63,354 nucleotides of DNA from an uncultured Bacilli bacterium (GTDB lineage Bacteria; Bacillota_I; Bacilli_A; RF39; UBA660): NCBI GenBank assembly GCA_934183165.1, contig CAKPRZ010000007.1:1-63354 (forward strand), in the 5' to 3' direction. The number at the start of each line of letters is the position of its first letter. Position 1 is the stretch's first letter. The notes beneath the pieces were generated by a model. The model was not told the origin of the DNA. It saw nothing but the letters and a program-made list of their open reading frames with translations, and ran no database searches. Below are positions 17,808 to 27,011 of this stretch, in pieces. Made by a program: the position numbers and the translations under genes.

Positions 17808-18826
17808 AATTCCTCCTTCTTGCTTCTAAGTTGCCCACAAGCTGCACTTATTTTGGAACCAAATTCTCTTCTTATTGTTACATTTATTCCTCTATTCTTA
17901 ATTATATCATAAAATTTTGAAATATTTACTTTTTTACTTCTTTTATATCCTAAATTATTCGTTTCATTGTATGGAATCAAATTAATATAACAATTCATCC
18001 CTCTAAGTAATGTACATAATTCATTAGCACATTCTTCTGTATCATTAATTCCATCTAACATGATATATTCAAAAGTAACCCTTCTATTTGTCTTTTTTAT
18101 ATAATTTTTAATTGCAGGTATTAATTTTTCTAAGGGATAAGCTTTATTAATTGGCATTAATTTATTCCTAATATCATTATTTGAAGCATGAAGAGAGATG
18201 GCAAGGTTTACTTGAAATGGTAAGTTAGAAAATTCTTCTATTTTAGGTATAATACCACATGTCGAAACAGTAATATGTCTACTTCCTAGCGCCATTCCTT
18301 TGGGATGATTAATTATTTCAATAAATTTAACTATATTATCATAATTATCAAAAGGCTCCCCTATACCCATTATAACTACATGACTAATTCTTTCTTTTAT
18401 ATGAGATTCCACTTGTAATATTTGAAGAATCATTTCTGAAGCATCTAAGTTTCTTACTTTTTTTCTTCTACCACTTTCACAAAAATGACATCCCATATTG
18501 CATCCAACTTGACTAGAAATACAAATACTATTTCCATAGTCATGCCTCATCAAAACAGATTCTACTAGTTCTCTATCATTAAGTGAAAACAAGTATTTAT
18601 TCACTTCTATATCTTCTTCTACTTTAACTAGTTTTAATTTATCCAAAGTAAAATCTTGCTTTAATAAATCAATTACACTTTTTTTGATATTAGACATATC
18701 TGCAAAATCATTTATTTTTTTTTGATATAGCCATTCATACACTTGAATTGCTTTAAACTTCTTTTCATCATGTGATAAAAAATATTCTTCTAATTCAGTT
18801 ATCGTTTTGCCATATATATTATCCAT
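17804..18826 (-). CDS. rlmN: 23S rRNA (A2503-C2)/tRNA (A37-C2) methyltransferase RlmN
   Basis: RlmN is a radical-SAM enzyme that methylates A2503 of 23S rRNA and A37 of some tRNAs. The 340-residue product has the cluster motif CNMGCHFC, the GIGEPFDNYDN block, the methyl-carrier Cys region in the C-terminal SAACGQL, and ISLHASNN. I choose the ATG at 18826 rather than the TTG before it. It heads the rlmN-stp-prkC-rsgA-rpe transcript; a TATAAT about 30 bases upstream may be its -10 element. Confidence 0.95.
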   Translation of the reverse strand: MDNIYGKTITELEEYFLSHDEKKFKAIQVYEWLYQKKINDFADMSNIKKSVIDLLKQDFTLDKLKLVKVEEDIEVNKYLFSLNDRELVESVLMRHDYGNSICISSQVGCNMGCHFCESGRRKKVRNLDASEMILQILQVESHIKERISHVVIMGIGEPFDNYDNIVKFIEIINHPKGMALGSRHITVSTCGIIPKIEEFSNLPFQVNLAISLHASNNDIRNKLMPINKAYPLEKLIPAIKNYIKKTNRRVTFEYIMLDGINDTEECANELCTLLRGMNCYINLIPYNETNNLGYKRSKKVNISKFYDIIKNRGINVTIRREFGSKISAACGQLRSKKEEL

Positions 18827-18862
18827 CAAATCACATCCATCTAATAAATTATATCATAATAA

Positions 18863-18894
18863 AGAAAAAAGAAACATTATTAAACGTTTCTTTT
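18863..18894 (-). terminator. Terminator after the YfhO gene
   Basis: AAAAGAAAC pairs with GTTTCTTTT around a 10-base loop, with T-rich sequence following on the minus strand. The YfhO stop codon lies in the stem. Confidence 0.75.
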
Positions 18895-21429
18895 ACTTTT
18901 ATTTACAGTTTTCTTTTTTACTATAAAATCTTGTTCTATATAAAGATTAGCTAAAAACATAATCATACCTAAAATTGATATATTTTTACTTATATTTAAT
19001 CCAGGAGATATATACTTAACAGTAATATCATGAGTTCCTTTATTTAATTTAAAACCAATAAATGCTAAATCAGTCTTTTCATATTTAACTAATTTTCCAT
19101 CAACATAAATTTTAAATCCATTATCATAAGGAATATTTAAGTTAAAATAGCTTGATTCATCTACAGTTATTTTACCACTTAAAATGCTATCTTTTGTACT
19201 TTTTATATTAGTTAATGACACCAAATCAGTTTTATAATTATTAACCATTTCATTATAATTAATTAAATATGTTTCTATATTTTTTATTTTATAGTTACCT
19301 TTATTAAACTTAATATTTAATGTATTAATATCTTTATCTGATATTGTATATTCAAAGCTATAATTTTTATTATGATATTTCCAACTTCTGCAAGTAAGCT
19401 TATTCACAACATTATTAATAGATATTAAATTATCACCAATACTACAAGAATTACTATCTAAAAGCTCAAATTTAATAAATAGTATGTTATCTTTTGTATT
19501 TTCACCTAAATCAAGTACAAGTTTTGCATCATCTTTTGCATTTACTTCTAAATAATCGTCTTTTTTATCAATTGTTATATTGTTTTGACTAGTAATATTA
19601 TAGTTAAAATCTTTCTTTACAATACTTGTTTTGTAGTTACTTTTATCCGTATCGGTATCAACTATAATATAATTCAATAAAGCTTCTACATTATATGGAT
19701 ATGAAAGTTTAGAATATTCTTTTTTAGACATTATATTTTTCTTAGCATATCCAATTGGTAAAACATCATCATTTAAATACAAGTAGTTATTATCAATTGC
19801 TTTAATCTCTTTATAACCAAATTCATTTATTCTGTTATTAGTGATTAAGTATTTATTGCTCATATATATATTAAATATTAAATTTTTTGGATCATTTAGT
19901 TGTCCCTTACTTCTACTTAAAATATCATTACCAATCAAGTTGTAATAAAAATTCTGATAATTCTGATTAGATAGTGAAGAATAAATACTAGTTTTATAGT
20001 ATTTAGTATTAATAACATCATTGGCACTACCTAATCCACCATTTCTATTACTAATTCTATAGTAATCTGTATCCATTTTTTCTACATATTCAACCAAAGT
20101 TTTAGTAGATTTGCTATCGTATCTAAAATTTCTTTGAACTAGATTATCAGTTGTATTTATAATTATAAAAGCAATAAATAGAACGATAACACTTGGTATT
20201 AGTAAGATATTTTCTTTATGTGTTATTAAATAAGTAAATAAAGCTATTATTGTTATAATAGAATCAACTAGAAAAGTAATTACTGTTTCATTAATACCAT
20301 TTATAATTAAAAGAATTATTACTACAGCTCCATACAAAATAAGAGCTAACCAATTTCTTTTTTTAGAAGTAAATAAGTTATTAAAGGCATTACCATACAA
20401 AAGCATAAACAGTGGTAAAAATGGTATTAATACTTTTGCATTTAAATACATTCCACCATTTAATATAAATAAAAATATGGGAAAAGTTACTATTAAAGCC
20501 AATACAATTCCTAAGAATCTATGTTCCCTTTTTAAACAAATAATTGTATAAATAAGCATAAAAATCGCTAAAGATGTAAGCCCCAATGAATATGTATTAT
20601 AAAGCATACTAGTTATTTTAGTACTAGGAATAAATAAACTTAAGTAATCAATTACTACGCTAGAGTCTCCTCTTCCGTTCAAAAGAGCTAAGAAAGTTGG
20701 TACAATTAAAACTAAAGACATCATAACGCCAATAATAATTGGTAACAAGAATTTAAATCCATCAATTATAAAATTCTTAAAGGTTATTTTGTCATTTAAT
20801 TTAATATATTTATAAATACCATATATTACTATTGTGCATAATGCTCCTACGCTAAAGAAATAACTAGTCATTATAATTAAAAATGTGCTGATAATTAATA
20901 ATGCTTTTTTTCCATTTTCAAAATAGTTATCTACACCAATTAAAGCCATTATTAAAAATGGCATGTAGTTAATAAACATTATGTGTCTATGACTGTGAAA
21001 AAGAAGTGGTGAAGCCAACATAAAAAATAATGTGGTAGCAATAGAAATTTTATCATTAAATTTTCTACTTATCCATTTGTAATAAAGGATAATACTAAAA
21101 TACACTAACAATATAGATGATATTTGTATATAAAGTTTCATTGGAACAAATGGCATCAAATAAGAAAGTAAAATTACTGGGCTTAGAAAACCATAATATG
21201 ATAAATTGTAAATATTTTCACCAGCACCTAAATTAGGTGCAAAGCTGGGGAAAATTTCGAAATTTTTATAGAATAATTTTCTAAAATAATCAGGTATATA
21301 ATAATGTTGACAATTCCAATCTAATACTGATCCATATATATATTTGCCAAACCTCGTTATTAAAACATAATACAAAATAAAGAAAAGTGTTAATAACAGT
21401 AAATACTTTTTATTTTTCTTTGCTTTCAT
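18880..21429 (-). CDS. YfhO-family polytopic membrane protein
   Basis: The 849-residue protein has about a dozen membrane helices in residues 8-420, with the motif VLDWNCQHYYIPDYFRK in the first outside loop. A roughly 350-residue exported domain follows, then a final helix near the C-terminus. This is the layout of the YfhO family (GT-C-like fold; in Bacillus and Listeria linked to glycosylation of lipoteichoic acid). The substrate here is unknown. Its start overlaps the end of the PIG-L deacetylase gene by 20 bases, so the two are probably coupled in surface-glycan modification. Confidence 0.85.
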   Translation of the reverse strand: MKAKKNKKYLLLLTLFFILYYVLITRFGKYIYGSVLDWNCQHYYIPDYFRKLFYKNFEIFPSFAPNLGAGENIYNLSYYGFLSPVILLSYLMPFVPMKLYIQISSILLVYFSIILYYKWISRKFNDKISIATTLFFMLASPLLFHSHRHIMFINYMPFLIMALIGVDNYFENGKKALLIISTFLIIMTSYFFSVGALCTIVIYGIYKYIKLNDKITFKNFIIDGFKFLLPIIIGVMMSLVLIVPTFLALLNGRGDSSVVIDYLSLFIPSTKITSMLYNTYSLGLTSLAIFMLIYTIICLKREHRFLGIVLALIVTFPIFLFILNGGMYLNAKVLIPFLPLFMLLYGNAFNNLFTSKKRNWLALILYGAVVIILLIINGINETVITFLVDSIITIIALFTYLITHKENILLIPSVIVLFIAFIIINTTDNLVQRNFRYDSKSTKTLVEYVEKMDTDYYRISNRNGGLGSANDVINTKYYKTSIYSSLSNQNYQNFYYNLIGNDILSRSKGQLNDPKNLIFNIYMSNKYLITNNRINEFGYKEIKAIDNNYLYLNDDVLPIGYAKKNIMSKKEYSKLSYPYNVEALLNYIIVDTDTDKSNYKTSIVKKDFNYNITSQNNITIDKKDDYLEVNAKDDAKLVLDLGENTKDNILFIKFELLDSNSCSIGDNLISINNVVNKLTCRSWKYHNKNYSFEYTISDKDINTLNIKFNKGNYKIKNIETYLINYNEMVNNYKTDLVSLTNIKSTKDSILSGKITVDESSYFNLNIPYDNGFKIYVDGKLVKYEKTDLAFIGFKLNKGTHDITVKYISPGLNISKNISILGMIMFLANLYIEQDFIVKKKTVNKSKRNV

Positions 21430-22141
21430 CTAAATTAGTACCTTCTCTTTCATATTTTGTCCATTCTTCATATTCAAACATATGATTAAACATTTTTTGA
21501 ATAAATTTTTGTGATCTATATCTTTTAATCATCTTTTGATTTTTAAAATTTTGAGTTTTTTTATCTATTTTATAAGCTCTATTAATGTTTTGTTTATTCT
21601 TTTTTAACTGCTTTTTAGTGTAATATTGTCCAAAATAATATAAGTCTCCACTTAAATCTAATTCATTATATATGTTAGTAACTATTTCATTAGTCATTTT
21701 ATGGTGCTGATGTCCATATTCTCCTGATGGATTGTGAGTTGCTATAGTATTCCATTTTTTATAATTCATTATATATTTTAGATCATCATATATATTATTA
21801 TAATAAGATGACCAGTCATCTCTAACGTTCTTTGTTTTATCAGGGTACCATAAAGCCAAAAATTTATTATCTGACATTTTGGCTACACTTTTAATCTCAC
21901 GGTATCTCTTTGAATTATCACCACAGGTAACGCAAACAATCAAAAATCGCTTTTTAATAATATGGGCTCCACCCCATAATGTTTCATCATCTGGATGGGC
22001 CACTATAATTAAATTATCAACACCATTCAAATCCATATTTTCAAGATTTCTTTTCAAATCTTTTCTAGGCCTTAAAAAAGCTAATGAAACAATACAAAAT
22101 ATAAATACACCAAAAAGCGTAATAATAACCACCTTTTTCAT
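21410..22141 (-). CDS. PIG-L/LmbE-family deacetylase, membrane anchored
   Basis: The 243-residue protein has an N-terminal membrane helix (about 3-22) and a PIG-L domain with the zinc/catalytic motif VAHPDDETLWGG and the later His ligand in GEYGHQHH. PIG-L enzymes remove acetyl groups from N-acetylglucosaminyl substrates. The start at 22141 has GATGAGG upstream; the longer frame has none. Overlap with the YfhO-family gene suggests both act on the same cell-surface glycan, which is an inference. Confidence 0.85.
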   Translation of the reverse strand: MKKVVIITLFGVFIFCIVSLAFLRPRKDLKRNLENMDLNGVDNLIIVAHPDDETLWGGAHIIKKRFLIVCVTCGDNSKRYREIKSVAKMSDNKFLALWYPDKTKNVRDDWSSYYNNIYDDLKYIMNYKKWNTIATHNPSGEYGHQHHKMTNEIVTNIYNELDLSGDLYYFGQYYTKKQLKKNKQNINRAYKIDKKTQNFKNQKMIKRYRSQKFIQKMFNHMFEYEEWTKYEREGTNLDESKEK

Positions 22142-22154
22142 ACAAAACCTCATC

Positions 22155-22187
22155 AAAACAAAAATCCCTACCCCTTAGGGGTAAGGA
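22155..22187 (-). terminator. Terminator of tRNA-Arg
   Basis: A GC-rich stem TCCTTACCCC/GGGGTAGGGA with a TAA(G) loop is followed on the minus strand by TTTTTGTTTT. It lies 13 bases after the tRNA. Confidence 0.85.
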
Positions 22188-22200
22188 CTAAAATCATAAA

Positions 22201-22277
<77 letters not shown>

Positions 22278-22300
22278 ATTAACTTTTAAATATATATTGA

Positions 22301-22329
22301 ATTATACACCATTTATGATTAATATTCAA
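22301..22329 (-). promoter_or_regulatory. Promoter of tRNA-Arg
   Basis: TTGAAT and TATAAT with a 17-base spacer on the minus strand, about 24 bases before the tRNA. Confidence 0.75.
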
Positions 22330-22342
22330 TACTTTTTTTTAT

Positions 22343-23266
22343 TTATCTTACAATTTCTTTTATTTTTTGATTATCTACATTGAATACTATTTTGTTAATA
22401 TCATAACTATCAAAAACAGAATACCCTATAGTATAAACGACTTCCTCTAAAATATTACCATCACTTACAAATATACTATTATTAAAATTAAGTCTCATCA
22501 CATCATCATTAATTTCATAACTAAGCAATTTAGCTTTTGAATTTAATAAACTAACTAAGTTAGGCTCATATATATAATTACTAGATAAGCTTTCAATAAT
22601 TATTTTGATTTTATCTTCATCGTTATTCACATAACTAGTAACTGGTACCATATACTTATTATTTTCTATTTCATTAATATAATATACTACTACTTTTTGT
22701 ATATCTTTAAAGCTTTTAATATCATACTTTTTATTTATCCCATAATCTCTTGTTATTTTAGATGGAACCTGTTTAAAATATTTACTTATATTTTCTTCAT
22801 TAACATAAATACTGATCGTCTTAATATCTTTTATTTCAAAAATTGAATATACAATTGATTCTATAACTTTTTCTTGTAAATTTTCATCTACTTTTAAAAT
22901 ATCCTTAGACAATGATATAGACAAATAATCATTATCTATATCAATACTATTTATTTTAAGCTTTTTAGGTAGTAAAGTTCTTAATTCTTTAGGTATAGCA
23001 GTACTATTCTTTAATTTATTTAATATTTCCATAACTTGTTTTTCTAAAGATTCATCTTTTTCCATTAAAACATTGGTCCTAACTAATAAATCGTTATCAT
23101 TTAATAAATATATATATCCTACCTTAGTATCTTTATACTCTATTTGTGGTTCTATATTAAGAGTATCAATAGAATCACTTTCCCCTGGCATTATATATAT
23201 CATTAATAAAATAACGATTGTCAATGAAGTAATAAGTATTTTTCTAATTGCTTTTTTCTTAAGCAT
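22343..23266 (-). CDS. gerM: GerM-like protein with two GerMN domains
   Basis: The 307-residue protein has an N-terminal membrane anchor (about 8-27) and two repeats of the GerMN fold. The repeats cover about 50-160 and 190-300 and contain related phrases such as EKVIESIVYSIFEIKDIKTISIYVN and EEVVYTIGYSVFDSYD. In Bacillus GerM is a sporulation/germination lipoprotein needed at engulfment; here I see no lipobox Cys, so it is probably a transmembrane anchor. The start has AATAGGTGAT upstream, and gerE is the next gene upstream. A possible mother-cell sigma promoter lies at 23282-23309. Confidence 0.82.
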   Translation of the reverse strand: MLKKKAIRKILITSLTIVILLMIYIMPGESDSIDTLNIEPQIEYKDTKVGYIYLLNDNDLLVRTNVLMEKDESLEKQVMEILNKLKNSTAIPKELRTLLPKKLKINSIDIDNDYLSISLSKDILKVDENLQEKVIESIVYSIFEIKDIKTISIYVNEENISKYFKQVPSKITRDYGINKKYDIKSFKDIQKVVVYYINEIENNKYMVPVTSYVNNDEDKIKIIIESLSSNYIYEPNLVSLLNSKAKLLSYEINDDVMRLNFNNSIFVSDGNILEEVVYTIGYSVFDSYDINKIVFNVDNQKIKEIVR

Positions 23267-23281
23267 GTTATCACCTATTGA

Positions 23282-23309
23282 ATATTATGAAAATACTTTA
23301 CATTTATGC
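23282..23309 (-). promoter_or_regulatory. Possible sigma-E-type promoter of gerM
   Basis: On the minus strand GCATAAAT and CATAATAT are 12 bases apart. Compared with the Bacillus SigE consensus (about GHATANNT and CATACAHT), the first element fits fully and the second at 6 of 8 positions. It lies between the gerE stop and the gerM start. Confidence 0.4.
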
Positions 23310-23312
23310 TAA

Positions 23313-23516
23313 CTATAATGAAAGTTCCTTCAAACGTAATAATTCAATAACTGCACTAGCTCTACCTTTTACTCCTAATTTTTGCATTGTATTAGAAATA
23401 TGATTTCTTACTGTTTTTTCACTTATATTTAATTCACTAGCTATTTCTTTAGTACTATAGTTTTTAATTAAAAGTTCAAATACTTCTTTTTCACGAAGCG
23501 TTAATATTCCTTTAAT
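23313..23516 (-). CDS. gerE: GerE-like spore regulator, non-canonical start
   Basis: This frame reads as a near-complete GerE, the LuxR-type regulator acting with SigK in the mother cell. It contains TLREKEVFELLIKNYSTKEI, ASELNISEKTVRNHI, SNTMQKLGVKGRAS and a short tail ending KELSL, close to the 74-residue Bacillus protein. No ATG, GTG or TTG occurs in the frame back to the TAG at about 23610. The best guess is ATT at 23516, eight bases after GAGAGGG. Alternatively, one missing A in the A7 run near 23546 would bring in an upstream ATG. The coordinates assume ATT. Confidence 0.85.
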   Translation of the reverse strand: MKGILTLREKEVFELLIKNYSTKEIASELNISEKTVRNHISNTMQKLGVKGRASAVIELLRLKELSL

Positions 23517-23556
23517 AAATAAAACCCTCTCTCCTTTATATATTTTTTTCTCATAG

Positions 23557-23582
23557 TATTGTATGAGATAGTAAAATATAGT
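23557..23582 (-). promoter_or_regulatory. Possible mother-cell (SigK/SigE) promoter of gerE
   Basis: CATACAATA on the minus strand (23557-23565) matches the CATANNNTA -10 pattern of SigK and also CATACAHT of SigE. An AC dinucleotide at 23581-23582 lies 15 bases upstream, one base short of the usual SigK spacing. The gerE coding region begins about 40 bases downstream. Confidence 0.5.
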
Positions 23583-23595
23583 TGAGGATATTAGA

Positions 23596-23622
23596 CTAAA
23601 AAAATAGCATAATAGCTATTTA
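23596..23622 (-). terminator. Terminator after spoIIIAH
   Basis: AATAGC and GCTATT form a 6-bp stem around a 6-base loop, followed by T7 on the minus strand. It overlaps the spoIIIAH stop, so gerE probably has its own promoter. Confidence 0.7.
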
Positions 23623-24179
23623 AATTGGACTGTTATATACATTTTTTCATTAAATTCTTCTTGAACACTTCTCATTATATTATTAGCAAGTGTTGTATCA
23701 TGTTTATCATTATCTATTACTACGGTTATTTCTTTATTATCAATTTTAACAAAAGCAGGAAGCTTAAATTTCTCTTTTATCTTTGTCTCGATTGTTGATT
23801 CCTGTCCACTTAATTTATTTAATTGTTGTAATTTATTATAAGCATTATTTTTCTCTTCTGTTGTAATTTTACCGTTAGTAAGAAGAGCTTCTAATTCTTT
23901 TTTTGCAGATGTACGTTCTTCATCCAAATTAACTCTTAATGCAGTTAAAACTTCGCTTTCTTTAATTGATACTACTGCACTGTCTTTCTTTGTAGTTGTA
24001 TCATTAGTAGTTTTTGAATCTGTTTTTTTACTACTAGTATTACTGCTCTTTTCATTTGTTGATATTTTAGCATTATTATTAGTTAAGAGAAGTTCATTAG
24101 GCATTGTTATATAATATACACTAAGTACTAATATCAAACTAAATAATGTTAAAAACCATAAATTTTGCTTATTTATCAT
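23616..24179 (-). CDS. spoIIIAH: SpoIIIAH-like stage III sporulation protein
   Basis: SpoIIIAH is the mother-cell membrane protein that binds forespore SpoIIQ across the engulfment space. The 187-residue product begins INKQNLWFLTLFSLILVLSVYYI, close to the known start and membrane helix. A Ser/Thr/Lys linker follows, then the C-terminal YscJ/FliF-like ring-building domain (TALRVNLDEERTSAKKELEAL ending MYITVQF). Length is slightly below Bacillus (218). It has an AAAGGAGAG site. The other spoIIIAA-AG genes are not adjacent; it stands alone between a PLP-enzyme gene and gerE. Confidence 0.88.
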   Translation of the reverse strand: MINKQNLWFLTLFSLILVLSVYYITMPNELLLTNNNAKISTNEKSSNTSSKKTDSKTTNDTTTKKDSAVVSIKESEVLTALRVNLDEERTSAKKELEALLTNGKITTEEKNNAYNKLQQLNKLSGQESTIETKIKEKFKLPAFVKIDNKEITVVIDNDKHDTTLANNIMRSVQEEFNEKMYITVQFK

Positions 24180-24235
24180 AAACTATTCTCTCCTTTACAA
24201 TAAATATTATTATTTATGTAAATTAAATATTACAA

Positions 24236-24267
24236 AAGAAAAAAAGAATCTATTAAAATTCTTTTTC
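24236..24267 (-). terminator. Terminator after the PLP-enzyme gene
   Basis: AAAAAGAAT pairs with ATTCTTTTT around an 8-base loop, with T-rich sequence following on the minus strand, just past the stop at 24267. Confidence 0.7.
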
Positions 24268-25493
24268 TACTTCAAAATACTCTTTATTGCATTAACTACT
24301 GCTAATTTACCATAATGATATGTAAGAGATCCTTGCTGATATGCAATGTAAGGTGCTCTAAGTGGTCCATCACAAGAAAGTTCTATTGATGAACCTTGAG
24401 TAAACGAACCTGATGCCATAATTATTTGACTATCATACCCAGGCATATCGGATGGTATTGGTAAAGCATTCGCATCTATTGGAGAATTAGCTTGAATTCC
24501 TTGAACATATTTAATTAAAAGTTTTTCATCATTAAAGATAATATTCTGTACTATATCAGCCCTTAATTCATTATATTTAGGTTCTACATTAAAGCCTAAG
24601 TTTTCTAGTAAATAACTTGTCAAAACTGCAACTTTAAGACTGGATGCTACTACAGATGGTGCAAAGTAAAGTCCTTTTAGGAAATCCTTATTAGCATTTA
24701 AACTAGGTCCAACTTCACTACCCTGTCCTGGAACTGTTAAACGTTCTGCTATCTTTTCAACTAAAGTGCTATCACCAGCAACATATGCACCATTAGAAGA
24801 AATACCTGCTCCTAAATTTTTAATTAATGAACCAACCATTATATTAGCACCAACCATGACTGGTGTTTTATCTTCTACTAATTCGCAATAGCAATTATCG
24901 ACAACTATGACTGCATCATTCCATATATTTCTAATAAATTTTATTACTTTTTCCATTTTGTCTATAGTAATTGATTTCCTAGTAGAGTAACCTTTTGATC
25001 TTTGAATATAAATAATTTTTGGAATATTAGTTTTTAAATATTTTTCAATTTTATCATAATCAAAATCATTATTTACTAAATCAATCTGTTCATAGTTAAT
25101 ATTAAAACTTTTAAGGGAACTTTCATTTTCTTTTATTCCTATAACCGAATCAAGGGTATCATAGGGCTTACCACTTATTACTAAGAAAGTATCTCCTGGT
25201 CTTAATAATCCAAAAAGAGTTACTGTCAAAGCATGGGTACCAGATATAAATTGATTTCTAACCAAAGCACTTTCGCATCCTAAAACATCTGCATAAACTT
25301 TTTCAACTACATCTCTACCAATATCATTATAACCATAACCTGTCGTTTGATTAAAATGAATTTCCGAAACATTATTATTTTTAAATGCCTTAAGTACTTT
25401 TTCTGTATTTTTTTCACATTGCCTATCAATTGTATCAAATTGACTTTTTAATTTATCTTCTATATTTTCTAATAAACTTTCTAATGTATTCAT
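24267..25493 (-). CDS. Methionine gamma-lyase/aluminium-resistance family PLP enzyme
   Basis: The 408-residue protein belongs to the Cys/Met-metabolism fold-type I family often annotated as methionine gamma-lyase family or aluminium resistance protein (YnbB in Bacillus). It shows NQTTGYGYNDIGRD near the start, VRNQFISGTHA, VVDNCYCE and the likely PLP-lysine in VGSLIKNLGAG. The start at 25493 has GGAGG eight bases upstream; the earlier ATG directly abuts that site. It begins 2 bases after the SDR gene, so the two are co-transcribed with the TetR gene. Confidence 0.87.
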   Translation of the reverse strand: MNTLESLLENIEDKLKSQFDTIDRQCEKNTEKVLKAFKNNNVSEIHFNQTTGYGYNDIGRDVVEKVYADVLGCESALVRNQFISGTHALTVTLFGLLRPGDTFLVISGKPYDTLDSVIGIKENESSLKSFNINYEQIDLVNNDFDYDKIEKYLKTNIPKIIYIQRSKGYSTRKSITIDKMEKVIKFIRNIWNDAVIVVDNCYCELVEDKTPVMVGANIMVGSLIKNLGAGISSNGAYVAGDSTLVEKIAERLTVPGQGSEVGPSLNANKDFLKGLYFAPSVVASSLKVAVLTSYLLENLGFNVEPKYNELRADIVQNIIFNDEKLLIKYVQGIQANSPIDANALPIPSDMPGYDSQIIMASGSFTQGSSIELSCDGPLRAPYIAYQQGSLTYHYGKLAVVNAIKSILK

Positions 25494-25495
25494 AA

Positions 25496-26239
25496 CTAAC
25501 ATCCTCCATCTATTTTAATAACTTCACCATTTATATAACTTGCTTCTTCACTTGCTAAAAAGTAGACAAGATTTGCAATATCACTTGGCTTAGCAAATCT
25601 CTTTAATAAGATTTTTTCACTTTCTGAACTAATAAACTTATTATCAAGACTATCATCAAGCTTTTTTATTTTATCTGTTTCAATCCAACCGGGTGCAACC
25701 GCGTTAACATTAATGTATGGTGAATATGCCTTAGCCATGTTGTAAGTCATATTAATAATTGCACTTTTTGATGCATCATATTCCAGTGTTTCAGGATCAT
25801 ATTTATTAATTCCATTATTAGAAGATATATTAATAATTTTGCCTTTCTTTAATTTAAGCATTGTGTTAGCTATATGTTTGCTAACTAAGAATGTTCCAAT
25901 AACATTTACCCCTAAAACTTCATTAAATGTTTTAGCATTTTTATCATTAATATTGTTTACTATTTCAAAAGCAGCATTATTTACTAAAGCATCGATTCTT
26001 CCAAATTTTTCTGTAATTTGATCTTTCATACTTATTACTTCATTTTCATTTGAAATATTACACTTAATAGCTAAGATTTTAACATTATACAAAGAAGTTA
26101 TTTCTTTTTCTAAAAGTTTTGCTTTTTCTAGATTGTTTAAATAACTAAAAGCAATATTATAGCCATTTTCTGCGAATTTTTTACATATAGCTCTTCCAGT
26201 ATCACTACTTCCACCCGTTACCAATACAACTTTATTCAT
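25496..26239 (-). CDS. Short-chain dehydrogenase/reductase
   Basis: The 247-residue SDR has the Rossmann motif TGGSSDTG (an unusual Asp-Thr where FabG has Arg-Gly-Ile), VNNAAFE, the catalytic Ser in NISSN, YDASK, and the C-terminal IDGGC end typical of FabG-like enzymes. Substrate is unknown. The ATG at 26239 has AAGGAGAG upstream. It lies between the TetR gene and the PLP enzyme in one minus-strand run. Confidence 0.88.
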   Translation of the reverse strand: MNKVVLVTGGSSDTGRAICKKFAENGYNIAFSYLNNLEKAKLLEKEITSLYNVKILAIKCNISNENEVISMKDQITEKFGRIDALVNNAAFEIVNNINDKNAKTFNEVLGVNVIGTFLVSKHIANTMLKLKKGKIINISSNNGINKYDPETLEYDASKSAIINMTYNMAKAYSPYINVNAVAPGWIETDKIKKLDDSLDNKFISSESEKILLKRFAKPSDIANLVYFLASEEASYINGEVIKIDGGC

Positions 26240-26250
26240 CACTACTCTCC

Positions 26251-26835
26251 TTAAATATTATTTCCATTTAATGGATCATCAGGTATTAGACAAGATAAAT
26301 ATTTAATAATTTCTTCTTTTGAATATTGACAGTTACTATGAATCCAATTCATTCCTATATTAAATATAGCGCCTAAATAAAAATGACAAATGAAAGAAAT
26401 AGGTATTTGATCATTAAATAATCCTTCGCTTTCTACTTTTTTAGAAATATTTTCTTCAATAGTATCATATATCATATCCATTGCTATACTATTACGATTT
26501 TTAAGAAGAAGAGGAAAATAAATATCTTTTTGTGATTCAAAGTGATTTAAAAGAAGTTTAATTAACTCCATATAATACTCTTTTGAATTAGTTATATTAC
26601 TGTTTTTATCAAGTTCATCTTTTAATCTGTCCTTTAAATCTTTAATTAAGGCATCTAATAAAGCATATTTATCCTCAAAATGAGCATAAAAAGTAGAACG
26701 ATTTATCATTGCTTCTTCACAAATTTGTGATACTTTTATTTCTTCAAAAGTATAATCCTCCATTAATCTTAATAAAGCTTCATAGATATTTTTCTTAGTT
26801 TTTATTATTCGTAAATCCGTTTTTACAGGTTTCAT
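26251..26835 (-). CDS. TetR-family regulator
   Basis: The 194-residue protein has a TetR HTH at about 8-55 (YEALLRLMEDYTFEEIKVSQ, then EAMINRSTFYAHFEDK) and a helical ligand-binding C-terminal part containing LLNHFESQKDIYFPLLL. The ATG at 26835 with GGTGAT is preferred over an upstream TTG. It is divergent from the MMPL transporter gene at 27012, the usual arrangement for a repressor of an adjacent exporter. It also heads the SDR/PLP-enzyme run. Confidence 0.88.
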   Translation of the reverse strand: MKPVKTDLRIIKTKKNIYEALLRLMEDYTFEEIKVSQICEEAMINRSTFYAHFEDKYALLDALIKDLKDRLKDELDKNSNITNSKEYYMELIKLLLNHFESQKDIYFPLLLKNRNSIAMDMIYDTIEENISKKVESEGLFNDQIPISFICHFYLGAIFNIGMNWIHSNCQYSKEEIIKYLSCLIPDDPLNGNNI

Positions 26836-26852
26836 TTCAATCACCAATGAAC

Positions 26853-26880
26853 ATTATAGCACTTTTTATACATTTGTAAA
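26853..26880 (-). promoter_or_regulatory. Promoter of the TetR gene
   Basis: TTTACA and TATAAT with 16 bases between them on the minus strand. The 130 bases between this and the MMPL start probably hold the shared operator; I could not define an exact palindrome. Confidence 0.7.
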
Positions 26881-27011
26881 GATATCCAACACATTAACGT
26901 TTATTTAGTAATACATTTTGAAAATTATGTTGTTTATCATCCAATATATGAATTTTGTGACTGTTTTTTTTCTTAATTATGAATATAATTTTTTATCGAA
27001 AGAGGTGAAAT

